Shown here in pieces: positions 13,358 through 20,982 of a stretch of 20,982 nt of DNA. A program made the translations under genes and the position numbers. Position 1 is the first letter of the stretch. Every line of letters begins with the position of its first letter. This stretch comes from a virus: IMG/VR virus record IMGVR_UViG_3300025120_012988, positions 1 through 20,982 of that record; one strand, given 5' to 3'. The notes below the pieces were generated by a model. That model saw nothing but the letters and a program-made list of their open reading frames with translations, was not told the origin of the DNA and did no database searches.

Positions 13358-15229
13358 TTACTTTTTCATCATAGTCATTACAGTTTTTAAATTTGTAGTC
13401 CAACCACCCTGTCCATCGAAAGAATGTTCAACTGCAGTAACTAAAAACTTTACATTATTTCTAAATCTTGATGGTAATCTATCCGCAGTTACAGGTGCTA
13501 AAAAGTTAATACCCTCTACTCCATCTAAGGTTACTCCTAACTTTAATTGAAATGGTAATATTGCTTGTGGTGACTCTTCAGGTTCACCAGCAAGTATTTT
13601 TTGCATTGTTGCTGCAAGTGCATTTGCTTTAGTATCATCAATACCATCTTTACCAATACTCGCTTTAGTTGGGTTTTCTGTTTTAGCTTTTTCTTCGGCC
13701 GCCTTTTTTGGTGGGTCTGGTTCAATATTTGCTATTCTTGGATATGTTGATTTTATTGTATCTAATTTAATATTTCCGTTTTTAACATTACCAACGGTCA
13801 TATATAACATTATATCTGCATCAAACTCTGTATCAATACTTATATCTCTTACCATAGATTCTTCACCAATTGTTTTGAATTGAAAAGGTGATTTAGATTC
13901 TTTTTTCTGAGTCTTTAGCATTTCTGTTTTATTTAATATTAAATATTTTCCAGATGCTTCTGATGAAACATCATTACCTTTAACATCTGGTTTAATATCT
14001 AATTGTACCATTCCACCAGTTGCTTCTGATAATCGTTTGGATAAGTCTTGAAAAACATCAACTACCTTTGGTGGTTGAAATTGGTCGTTTACTGTACTAC
14101 CTTTACCTTTTACAATTTGTGATATCACATCTATTGATATTAATATTTCACCAATTTCAAGAGAATCAGAAATTGTACTTTGGTATTCTATTTTCTCACC
14201 ATAATCTGCAAAAATACCAGGAAGTATAAACTTACGTGGGTCTGCAGAACCTAATGTTTTTTTAGCTGGAGCTATTTTTTTAAACTTTTCATCAGTTGTG
14301 ATTTTAAATGTTTCATTCGCAGAACCACCTGAAAGTTGGTTTACCAATTTTACTAAAGATTTTAAATTTGTAAATGGAGTTCTAATAGGGTCATCACCCA
14401 TAAAAGGAACACTTGATTCCGATTCACCCACATTCATTATAGCCCCCATAAAAAGTTCTATTTCACCACTTTCATCTGTTTTTTTAATAAGTTTTCCATC
14501 TGATACACCACTGTCGGAAGCTTCCTCATCTGCATCTAATCCAAATGCTGCCTTATACTTAGCCATTAATGCCATTGATAAATCAGCTGGGTTTGATTCT
14601 TCATCACCTAACGCCTTAGCCTCATCTCCTTCCAACAACATCAAACCACCCATTCTATTTGCACCAGGAAAAACATCACCTGCAAGTCCTTTTAGATTAC
14701 AATCAAAAGAACCATCTGAATTCATTGAGAATCCAAAGTTATAAACAGACATAAATATTTCACCTGTTTCTGCGGTGTTTATTGGGTCTAACCATCCGTA
14801 ATTAATTTTACACTCAGAGCCTAATCTAAAAAAGTTTTCTTCAATACCTTCTAATTGACTTAATGAGTAACATTTAAATTGAATTTCCACTTCCCTTATG
14901 TATGAATTGTAGATATCACCACCACCATCTTGATTAATACTAACCGATGTTATTTGTGGTTTTAACCTTCTAACTCCACCTTCATTATCATATAAATCTA
15001 AATGGCCGCCCTTTGGAACTTGCCCAATTACAATTTCATCTTTAGGATATGTATCAAATAGTGATGTAGTATCATCTTCTGTTGATTTGGCACCAGATTT
15101 TTTAGAAGTTAAATAAATATATGCATATCTACGATAGTTAAAATCTAACTGTCTACCTGCAATATATTTTTTACGTTTATTTAAACACTCTTTAACTTTT
15201 CCATCAAATGGTGGGTTTAATTGTATCAT
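13358..15229 (-). CDS. Baseplate hub-like tail protein (623 aa)
   Basis: This large, mostly beta protein has features of phage baseplate hub / gpD-like components. Early residues include SVSINQDGGG and REVEIQFKCYSLSQLEGIEENF (about 98-130) followed by GSECKINYGW, a pattern of tail hub proteins. The end reads FRNNVKFLVTAVEHSFDG then GGWTTNL, like the closing strands of gpD/gp27-type hubs that surround the spike. The middle (about 180-520) contains acidic, lysine-rich and probably flexible stretches, for example 505-545. The gene sits between the LysM gp53-like gene and a small virion gene, in the order expected for a baseplate module. The start context ATAAGTTATG equals that of mazG. The hub assignment is by pattern and context; a structure comparison could correct it. 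Confidence 0.68.
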   Translation of the reverse strand: MIQLNPPFDGKVKECLNKRKKYIAGRQLDFNYRRYAYIYLTSKKSGAKSTEDDTTSLFDTYPKDEIVIGQVPKGGHLDLYDNEGGVRRLKPQITSVSINQDGGGDIYNSYIREVEIQFKCYSLSQLEGIEENFFRLGSECKINYGWLDPINTAETGEIFMSVYNFGFSMNSDGSFDCNLKGLAGDVFPGANRMGGLMLLEGDEAKALGDEESNPADLSMALMAKYKAAFGLDADEEASDSGVSDGKLIKKTDESGEIELFMGAIMNVGESESSVPFMGDDPIRTPFTNLKSLVKLVNQLSGGSANETFKITTDEKFKKIAPAKKTLGSADPRKFILPGIFADYGEKIEYQSTISDSLEIGEILISIDVISQIVKGKGSTVNDQFQPPKVVDVFQDLSKRLSEATGGMVQLDIKPDVKGNDVSSEASGKYLILNKTEMLKTQKKESKSPFQFKTIGEESMVRDISIDTEFDADIMLYMTVGNVKNGNIKLDTIKSTYPRIANIEPDPPKKAAEEKAKTENPTKASIGKDGIDDTKANALAATMQKILAGEPEESPQAILPFQLKLGVTLDGVEGINFLAPVTADRLPSRFRNNVKFLVTAVEHSFDGQGGWTTNLKTVMTMMKK

Positions 15230-15241
15230 AACTTATATTTT

Positions 15242-15541
15242 TTATTTATTAAGATTATTATATTCGTCTAGGATTCCTAAATAATTTTCTGGTATTCTAA
15301 TTTGTTTTCCGATTGGAATTGATAAATCACCCTTACCTAAATAATTAGCTCTTGCTAAAATCCACCATAATCGTGCATCCCCATAATATTTATGAGCTAA
15401 GTTATCTAACCTATCTCCTTGTATGGCAATTATATATCTATCATCTACAGTTTTAGCCATTTTAGGATATACTACACTTTTTTTGTATCGTTTACCCTTT
15501 TCAGTTCTTAATATATCTATATCTTCGTATCTATTTTCCAT
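15242..15541 (-). CDS. LysM-domain baseplate wedge protein (gp53-like)
   Basis: This 99-residue protein has one LysM domain at about residues 35-84. It contains RYIIAIQGDRLDNLAHKYYG, then DARLWWILARAN and the closing IPIGKQIRIP, all typical of phage tail LysM proteins such as T4 gp53, which joins the baseplate wedge. The RLWWILARAN variant is characteristic of the tail group, not of secreted cell-wall LysM proteins, and there is no signal peptide. Its ATG (15539-15541) touches the upstream stop codon (TAAATG), so translation is probably re-initiated by the same ribosomes that make the 1046-residue baseplate protein. The stop lies 12 bases before the hub-like gene. Confidence 0.82.
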   Translation of the reverse strand: MENRYEDIDILRTEKGKRYKKSVVYPKMAKTVDDRYIIAIQGDRLDNLAHKYYGDARLWWILARANYLGKGDLSIPIGKQIRIPENYLGILDEYNNLNK

Positions 15542-18500
15542 TTATTGTCTCCACCCTAAATCATAAACTTTACCGTCAAACTCTGGTCGTACCGTATCTA
15601 ATACTTTAAATCCAATAGCAACATCAATTCCCATTGGTCTTACTCCTAAATCAGATTTATCTAAATTTACATCCCAAGGTGCATCATCTGAGAATGTGTA
15701 TGTTAATGAATCTATAAAGGATAGTTTATTTTTATATAAATCACCTAATGTAAATTTAACTAACATTCCTTGATATCCCTTAGAACCTGCATACTCAGGC
15801 ATTGTAAATGTTGAAAGTGCTTCTAATTTTTCATACATTGGTTTCATTTCGATACGAGATGTTGCCCACATTTGAAAATTAAAAGATACACTTCTTTCAA
15901 ATGTACCATATTTGTATCCTTGGTCTGCTCTACCACTAAATTTAATAGAATCCCAAGATGGTGAGAATGTTTCTGTTAATCCTGTTATAGTTCCTCTAAA
16001 TTGATAAAACTTACCATCTGTACTTCCTATTGGTTGTATATAGAACTTAACTAAGTCATCTTTTAGTTCACCTTCACTTGAAACAGGTCTCAATGCGTTT
16101 ACTACATCCCATCTTGTATTACCAGCATGTGAATCTGTAGGAGTATAATCAACTCTATCTTCACCTACAATGTTTTTTGCAGGATTACTAAATTTTTGAT
16201 TATATTCTAAATTATTTTCTGTATAATTTGATTTTTCTGAACGTTCTTTTTCTTTTCCAGTTAGTAAACTTCTAAAATCATTTACTTGAGTATCACCTGC
16301 ACCTCTTGTTGGTATGTTACCATATGCAAGAGTTTCATATTGTTTTATAACATCAGATGTTTCTAGTTTTTCTATAGGATGTGATTCACCATCTGTATTT
16401 TTATTACCAGGATTATATCCCTTATTGGCCTTTTTACCTAAATCAGTTCCATCTGCAAATTCTTTTAAATCACCTGGTTTACTACTTCCTTCATAATACT
16501 TTTCTTCAGTATTATATACTCTACCAGCTGGTGATGTTGGAAGTTCTAATTCTTTTGGTAATTTTTTATCTAAATAATCTTTTTTATCAACATCAGATGG
16601 AGTAGATATTTCGTTCTTATCTGCTAATTGGGTTTTATCTCTATCAAATGGAACACCCTCATCTGGTTTGTATTGTTTTTGATAAGTGTTTCCTTCAAAT
16701 TTGGTTTTTAAGGTATTTTCTCCTAATGAGTTTGCACCCAAACCTACCGCTAATCCGTATAATGATTGAGGTCCACCACTAAATGCACTTTTTAATTTAG
16801 CAAGTCCTTTTACTGCTTCATCTACACCCTTTGTTATACCAGCAGTTGTTGAGAATGTATTTGCCCATAAATTTCCTAATCGATTTGCTAAAGGGCCTTT
16901 GGTTAAGGTTATATCATCTATTTGGGCCACCTTTTTTATATTTTGAACTTCTGTATAACCACCTGTTAATGGGTCGAATGGAGTAATACCATGTCTCCTA
17001 TGTCTAATACCCGTATGTTGTGTTAGAACATTTGCTAATAAGTTTACAGGTGTCCATATTTTTGTAAGTCTTGGCCCTACATTAAATGGTAATGCAGTTT
17101 CTACATTTGGATTCGATGCCTGTAAACCTAATTGTTTAACACCCCATAATAAACCTTCTACAGATGCCATCCATGCACCGATTCGTGCGGCATCTACTGC
17201 TGCTCTTACGGTAGATGTAACCACACCACCTCTGATTAATCCTTCATCATATGCAAAACCACCAATACCCCATCTTTGTGGTTCTCCTTTAGATATACCT
17301 TTTCTTTGAATACCTCTTAGTATCAATGGATGTCTAAATAATCCTAATCCTGTATTAAACGAATCTTCTTTTAGATTGAATTTATTATACATTTCATCTA
17401 AGAAAGATGGTGATTTTCTTTTGGCATGTCCCATACCAATTCCAAATCCTTCTTCACCTGAATTAATACCACCTGCATCATTATATGAACTACCATATGT
17501 TTTACCTAAAGTAAATGTATTATTAGATATATTAGAGTACAATGAGTTTGCACTATCAAATACGGTATTATTAGGATTTACTCCAATAAATTTAGTTGCC
17601 TCAACACCACCAAACTTAGAGGTAAATCCCTTTGAGTGAATATCTAACAGATTGTTTACTTCTTTAAAATCCTTACCTTCTGATTCTAACTTCTTTTTAA
17701 ATGAAAAATCAGTTGGTGTTGTCTCACCTAAAAATTGAGTTGAAGGTTCTGCAGAATTAGGTGTTGTTTCACCTAAGAACTTAGAACTTCTATCTGATTC
17801 ATTAGGTGTTGTTTCTCCTAAGAATCTTGATTCATTATTTGCAGGATTTGGTGTCGTTTCACCTAAGAATCTTGATTCATTATTTGCAGGGTTCGGTGTT
17901 GTTTCTCCTAATGCCTTTTCTCCATTTGGAATGTTCATAGGATTAGGTGTTGTTTCACCTAAGAATTTAGAACTTCTATCTGATTCATTAGGCGTTGTTT
18001 CACCTAAGAACTTTTCACCCGTCTGAGGATTCATTTCTGTTGGGGTTGTTTCACCTAAGAATTTAGAACTTCTATCTGATTCATTGGGTGTTGTTTCACC
18101 TAAGAACTTTTCACCACTCTGTTTACTCATCTCATTAGGAGTGGTTTCTCCTAAGAACTGAGATTGATTATTCATTTCCGATGGAGTAGTTTCTCCTAAG
18201 AATTGTACCCTATTATTAGCTTCTTTTGGAGTAGTTTCTCCTAAGAATTGTTCAGAGTTGTTCATTTCAGTAGGTGATGTTTCACCTTTGAACTTTTCTG
18301 ATTGGTTAACTAATGTGGGTGATGTTTCACCTTTAAACTTTTCCGATTGGTTAACCATCGTTGGGTCTGTTTGCCCTAAATATCTTTCTACTAAACTCAT
18401 TGGTTTAGGAGTTGTCTCACCTTTGAACTTTTCTGAGTTATCCATAGGTTGAGGTGAAGTTTCACCTTTAAACTTTTCTGATTGATTTACTTTTTGAGGA

Positions 18501-18682
18501 TTTACACCTTCTTTATTAACTGTAGTAGTAGAGCGTGGAATCTTAGGAGCAGATTCTGCTAAAGAACTCAAAGGAGTTTTATTTAAATTTTTGTTTATAC
18601 CAGGATTTTCTTTAGATTTCAAAGGTTCTTTCTTTGGCATCCTAAACTTAGATAAATCCGATTTCATGTCTTTTAGTGCCAT
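15542..18682 (-). CDS. Large baseplate/tail protein with N-terminal LGETTP repeat array (1046 aa)
   Basis: Residues 1-64 are basic and disordered. Residues 66-325 are 17 short repeats with core F-L/K-G-E-T-T/S-P. Residues 390-660 hold a region with RHPLILRGIQRKG and GIRHRRHGITPFDPL, and some hydrophobic helices. Residues 670-855 are polar linker. Residues 861-1046 form a compact domain with the pattern FSPSWDSIKFSGRADQGYKY, then ERSVSFNFQMWA, PEYAGSKGYQGM and PWDVNL...IDVAIGFKVL. This last pattern recurs in baseplate or tail proteins of many large myoviruses. The gene lies between the tape measure and the LysM gp53-like gene, with 3- and 0-base gaps. A baseplate role is therefore likely. The repeat array is unusual; see the separate entry. 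The exact T4 equivalent is uncertain. Confidence 0.72.
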   Translation of the reverse strand: MALKDMKSDLSKFRMPKKEPLKSKENPGINKNLNKTPLSSLAESAPKIPRSTTTVNKEGVNPQKVNQSEKFKGETSPQPMDNSEKFKGETTPKPMSLVERYLGQTDPTMVNQSEKFKGETSPTLVNQSEKFKGETSPTEMNNSEQFLGETTPKEANNRVQFLGETTPSEMNNQSQFLGETTPNEMSKQSGEKFLGETTPNESDRSSKFLGETTPTEMNPQTGEKFLGETTPNESDRSSKFLGETTPNPMNIPNGEKALGETTPNPANNESRFLGETTPNPANNESRFLGETTPNESDRSSKFLGETTPNSAEPSTQFLGETTPTDFSFKKKLESEGKDFKEVNNLLDIHSKGFTSKFGGVEATKFIGVNPNNTVFDSANSLYSNISNNTFTLGKTYGSSYNDAGGINSGEEGFGIGMGHAKRKSPSFLDEMYNKFNLKEDSFNTGLGLFRHPLILRGIQRKGISKGEPQRWGIGGFAYDEGLIRGGVVTSTVRAAVDAARIGAWMASVEGLLWGVKQLGLQASNPNVETALPFNVGPRLTKIWTPVNLLANVLTQHTGIRHRRHGITPFDPLTGGYTEVQNIKKVAQIDDITLTKGPLANRLGNLWANTFSTTAGITKGVDEAVKGLAKLKSAFSGGPQSLYGLAVGLGANSLGENTLKTKFEGNTYQKQYKPDEGVPFDRDKTQLADKNEISTPSDVDKKDYLDKKLPKELELPTSPAGRVYNTEEKYYEGSSKPGDLKEFADGTDLGKKANKGYNPGNKNTDGESHPIEKLETSDVIKQYETLAYGNIPTRGAGDTQVNDFRSLLTGKEKERSEKSNYTENNLEYNQKFSNPAKNIVGEDRVDYTPTDSHAGNTRWDVVNALRPVSSEGELKDDLVKFYIQPIGSTDGKFYQFRGTITGLTETFSPSWDSIKFSGRADQGYKYGTFERSVSFNFQMWATSRIEMKPMYEKLEALSTFTMPEYAGSKGYQGMLVKFTLGDLYKNKLSFIDSLTYTFSDDAPWDVNLDKSDLGVRPMGIDVAIGFKVLDTVRPEFDGKVYDLGWRQ
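17705..18487 (-). repeat. In-frame repeat array, 17 units of 45 or 51 bp
   Basis: The repeats code for residues 66-326 of the 1046-residue protein. The cores begin at residues 71, 86, 101, 116, 131, 146, 161, 176, 193, 208, 225, 240, 257, 272, 287, 302 and 317, so the period is 15 residues except for three units of 17. Early units read FKGETSP; later ones FLGETTP. Variants are YLGQTDP and ALGETTP. All periods are multiples of three bases and synonymous codons vary, so selection acts on protein. Confidence 0.9.
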
Positions 18683-18685
18683 TTA

Positions 18686-20982
18686 TTATCCCCCAAAATA
18701 ACCAGCTGACCTGGTACTTAATTTTCTTGATTGAACTTTTGTTATCTCACTTACCACTTTACCATCTACATTAATCATAATTGGTTGATTTTGTATATCT
18801 TGTCGTAATCCTTTAATCTCATCTACTACTTCTGCCATTGATGAAGAATCACCACCACTACTTTCACTATCTCCACCACCACCTAATGCATCTGATATAA
18901 GAGGTAATGCGAATGCAAGAGCAAATAGAGTTGGAAGTAATAATGTTACTATTGCCAATCCACCACTTAGAGCTACTAACGATGCTGATAAAATTAGGAA
19001 TGAAGCAGATAGTGCAATTAATCCTGGAACTAACATAATCATTGCGGCCATCATCGGCATTACTCCTAAGAACGCCGTTAAGTTTGGCATCAATCTTTCT
19101 ATTGAGTTTGATAAAGCTGATAATGATAAAGCCCACATATTTGTTGCAATTGATGATATTAACATTGCAGGTACTAATGCTAACACCCCTAACGTTGTTG
19201 CGGTAAATGTTGGGAAGAATGGAATCATTGCTGCCGTTGTAGCCAATAGAGCTCCACTAAATACCATAAATGCAGAACCTACTGTAATTAGATTAGGAGC
19301 TTGTTCTACTAATTTTGTTACACTTTCAACAAATGATGGTAATACCGCGGCCAATGCTGTTATACCAGCAACAAATGGTATCATTGCCAATCCAAACATT
19401 AACATTGGTGGAGTTGCAATTAGTAATCCTAATGCAAATGGTATTAAAGCATATCCAAACGCCATTAAAGGAATAACCGCACCTAACATCATTGGAGCTA
19501 TTGAAATTAGTTCAGCCATTTTCTCAACGAATAGTGAAATATTATCTCCTAATCCACCAACTCCTTTATTGAATAAAACTACACCTGCACCTAATACAAT
19601 TAATGCGGCTCCTAATGCTAATAATGCCAATACACCAGCTCCGAATATCATCGCTCCTATACCACTAAACATTACTAAACCTAACCCCATTATAATTCCT
19701 GTAAATATAAGGATTCCGGCCGCAACCGCTAAGATTGCACCTATACTAATATCACCAATTAGATTCATTGCGAATGCAAATGGAATTAATGATACACCAA
19801 CCACTGCTAATGCGAGTGCTCCTTTTAATAAATCTGCAGTTGGGAATTTAGCAAGAAGATAAAGTGCTCCTAACATTAATCCCAATCCAACCGCCATTCC
19901 TAAGTATGGAGCTGGGTCTGTTGGCATTTTTGAAATCGCCATTGCCATAACAAACATACTCGCCGCAACTAATAACATAGCCGCCGCTCCTTTAAGAACA
20001 TCACTACTTCCAAATTTACCTATAAAGTTTGCTATAGGGTTTGAACCTTTTTTGGATTGAAGAAATTTAGGTGTTGGTAGTTTCCCCATCAACAATAAAA
20101 TACCATATACAACTAAACCACCTGCTGCGATTGCAGCTAATACTGTTACAACAGTTCCTAATGTGCCTAATGCATCTGAAGGGCCTGCATCTAATTCTTT
20201 TCCACTATTTACAGCTTCAGCGGTTGCGTTTTGCATACTCATCATTTCATCAACAGATAATCCTGTTGCTTCTGAAATTTGTCTTTGAAGTTGTAAGTTA
20301 CTACCTAATGATGGCCCTACCGAATCAATTAATGCTTTTTGTTCTTTGGCCATTGCCAATGCATCACCAGATGCTTGTGCTGCTCTAATTCCATCGAAAC
20401 TGATATTTTTACCTGTTATCATTCTCAACTTCATTTCATCCTTCATAGATTTTTCGATATCTAAAGATTCAGATGCTAAATCTTTCATCTTCTTCATATC
20501 AATACCCATCTTTTTCAGTTGGATTACTTCGGTAGCTCTTTGTTTAAGTTGGTCTTTTGTTAAAGTTCTAACTAATGCTTGATTATCTGCGAAATATTCC
20601 ATCGCAGGGCCTGCATCTTGTCCTAAACTTTGACCTATTTCTTTTACTTCGTTTGCTAAATCACCCGCATCAATTCCAGCATTTTGTAATGTTCTGGTTA
20701 ATGATGTTGCCGCTTTAGGGTCTGATAATAATGCATTTACTTCTGTAATATCTGCAAGTAATGATGCAGGTGGATTGATTTGACCTGTTGCATCTCTAAG
20801 TGCTTTTGCGGATTCGGCAACTTCTTCAAAAGAATATAAAAATGGATTTAAGGATAATTGTGCACCTTTGATAGAACCTTCTAATTCCATCGCTTGAGAT
20901 GCTGATGCACCTGTTTCTTTGGATAAATCTTTCATCCTCTTAACAGCATCACCAATAAAACTTGCTATTTCTTTAAAGATTG
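18686..20982 (-). CDS. Tail tape measure-like protein (partial, start outside window)
   Basis: The reading frame is open to the right edge. The first in-window Met is at 20935, but the codons upstream (reading ...SFIGDAVKR) continue without a stop, so the true start lies beyond 20982. At least 764 residues are present. The N-terminal part is helical and amphipathic. The middle, roughly residues 255-690, is a long alternation of hydrophobic stretches rich in Ala, Gly, Leu and Ile, the usual look of tape measure proteins, which span the tail tube and enter the host membrane during injection. The C-terminus has a Gly/Ser linker and ends in KLSTRSAGYFGG. It precedes the baseplate genes, as tape measures do. 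The coiled-coil length and peptidase domains could not be judged because the N-terminus is missing. Confidence 0.8.
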   Translation of the reverse strand, partial: IFKEIASFIGDAVKRMKDLSKETGASASQAMELEGSIKGAQLSLNPFLYSFEEVAESAKALRDATGQINPPASLLADITEVNALLSDPKAATSLTRTLQNAGIDAGDLANEVKEIGQSLGQDAGPAMEYFADNQALVRTLTKDQLKQRATEVIQLKKMGIDMKKMKDLASESLDIEKSMKDEMKLRMITGKNISFDGIRAAQASGDALAMAKEQKALIDSVGPSLGSNLQLQRQISEATGLSVDEMMSMQNATAEAVNSGKELDAGPSDALGTLGTVVTVLAAIAAGGLVVYGILLLMGKLPTPKFLQSKKGSNPIANFIGKFGSSDVLKGAAAMLLVAASMFVMAMAISKMPTDPAPYLGMAVGLGLMLGALYLLAKFPTADLLKGALALAVVGVSLIPFAFAMNLIGDISIGAILAVAAGILIFTGIIMGLGLVMFSGIGAMIFGAGVLALLALGAALIVLGAGVVLFNKGVGGLGDNISLFVEKMAELISIAPMMLGAVIPLMAFGYALIPFALGLLIATPPMLMFGLAMIPFVAGITALAAVLPSFVESVTKLVEQAPNLITVGSAFMVFSGALLATTAAMIPFFPTFTATTLGVLALVPAMLISSIATNMWALSLSALSNSIERLMPNLTAFLGVMPMMAAMIMLVPGLIALSASFLILSASLVALSGGLAIVTLLLPTLFALAFALPLISDALGGGGDSESSGGDSSSMAEVVDEIKGLRQDIQNQPIMINVDGKVVSEITKVQSRKLSTRSAGYFGG

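Noticed and set aside
14298-14744. Plus-strand frame of 148 residues
   Set aside because: It lies wholly inside the hub-like gene on the other strand, shows no domain motif and would break the single-strand gene order.
17705-18487. Regular repeats resembling a CRISPR array or minisatellite
   Set aside because: Unit lengths are multiples of three, the repeats stay in frame inside a long gene, and synonymous differences are frequent; there are no constant repeats with unrelated spacers.
18867-19136. Minus-strand frame of 89 residues rich in Ile, Ser and Cys
   Set aside because: It is an alternate frame inside the tape measure gene with no start context or motif.
19569-19862. Plus-strand frame of 97 residues rich in Asn, Pro and Ala
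   Set aside because: It is the complement of the hydrophobic Ala/Gly/Ile-rich tape measure gene and its composition is explained by that.

Overview
The window looks like part of the genome of a tailed, contractile-tail (myovirus-type) bacteriophage with a T4-like replication set. Every gene I can support lies on the minus strand, packed head to tail with ATGA overlaps or gaps of a few bases, and the DNA is AT-rich. The host is probably a member of the Bacteroidota. This is an inference from six promoter-like sites that match the Bacteroidota primary sigma consensus (TTTG at -33, TAnnTTTG at -7) and from the near absence of classical Shine-Dalgarno sequences. No rRNA, tRNA, CRISPR array, insertion sequence or integrase was seen.

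Layout, read in the direction of transcription (right to left). (1) 20982-12705 is a tail module: a tape-measure-like protein that runs off the right edge, a 1046-residue baseplate protein with an N-terminal array of 17 LGETTP-type repeats, a LysM protein resembling gp53, a 623-residue hub-like protein and a 214-residue probable virion protein. (2) 12704-8026 is an early-type block: an 88-residue protein behind its own promoter, two very small genes (33 and 58 residues, the latter a zinc ribbon), a short divergent family A DNA polymerase, a 736-residue acidic protein of unknown function, a 129-residue conserved-looking protein, and a 31-residue cysteine-rich metallothionein-like peptide. (3) 8025-4916 is a recombination and replication block: tandem promoters, a single-stranded DNA-binding protein, a RecA/UvsX recombinase and a 5'-3' exonuclease of the RNase H/FEN type. 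(4) 4915-112 holds a DnaB-type helicase with its own promoter, then class I ribonucleotide reductase small subunit, MazG-like pyrophosphohydrolase, ribonucleotide reductase large subunit and a short thioredoxin. (5) 109-1 holds another promoter and the first 19 codons of a class II glutamine amidotransferase that leaves the window.

The genes form a coherent programme. NrdA and NrdB with thioredoxin supply deoxynucleotides, and MazG trims the nucleotide pool. The helicase, binding protein, recombinase and exonuclease act at the fork. The tail genes assemble the virion. The most notable signals are a promoter family with an invariant 19-base spacer that in two cases would give nearly leaderless mRNAs, the repeat array in the baseplate protein, a mini family A polymerase with non-canonical motifs A and C, and the cysteine-rich mini-gene.
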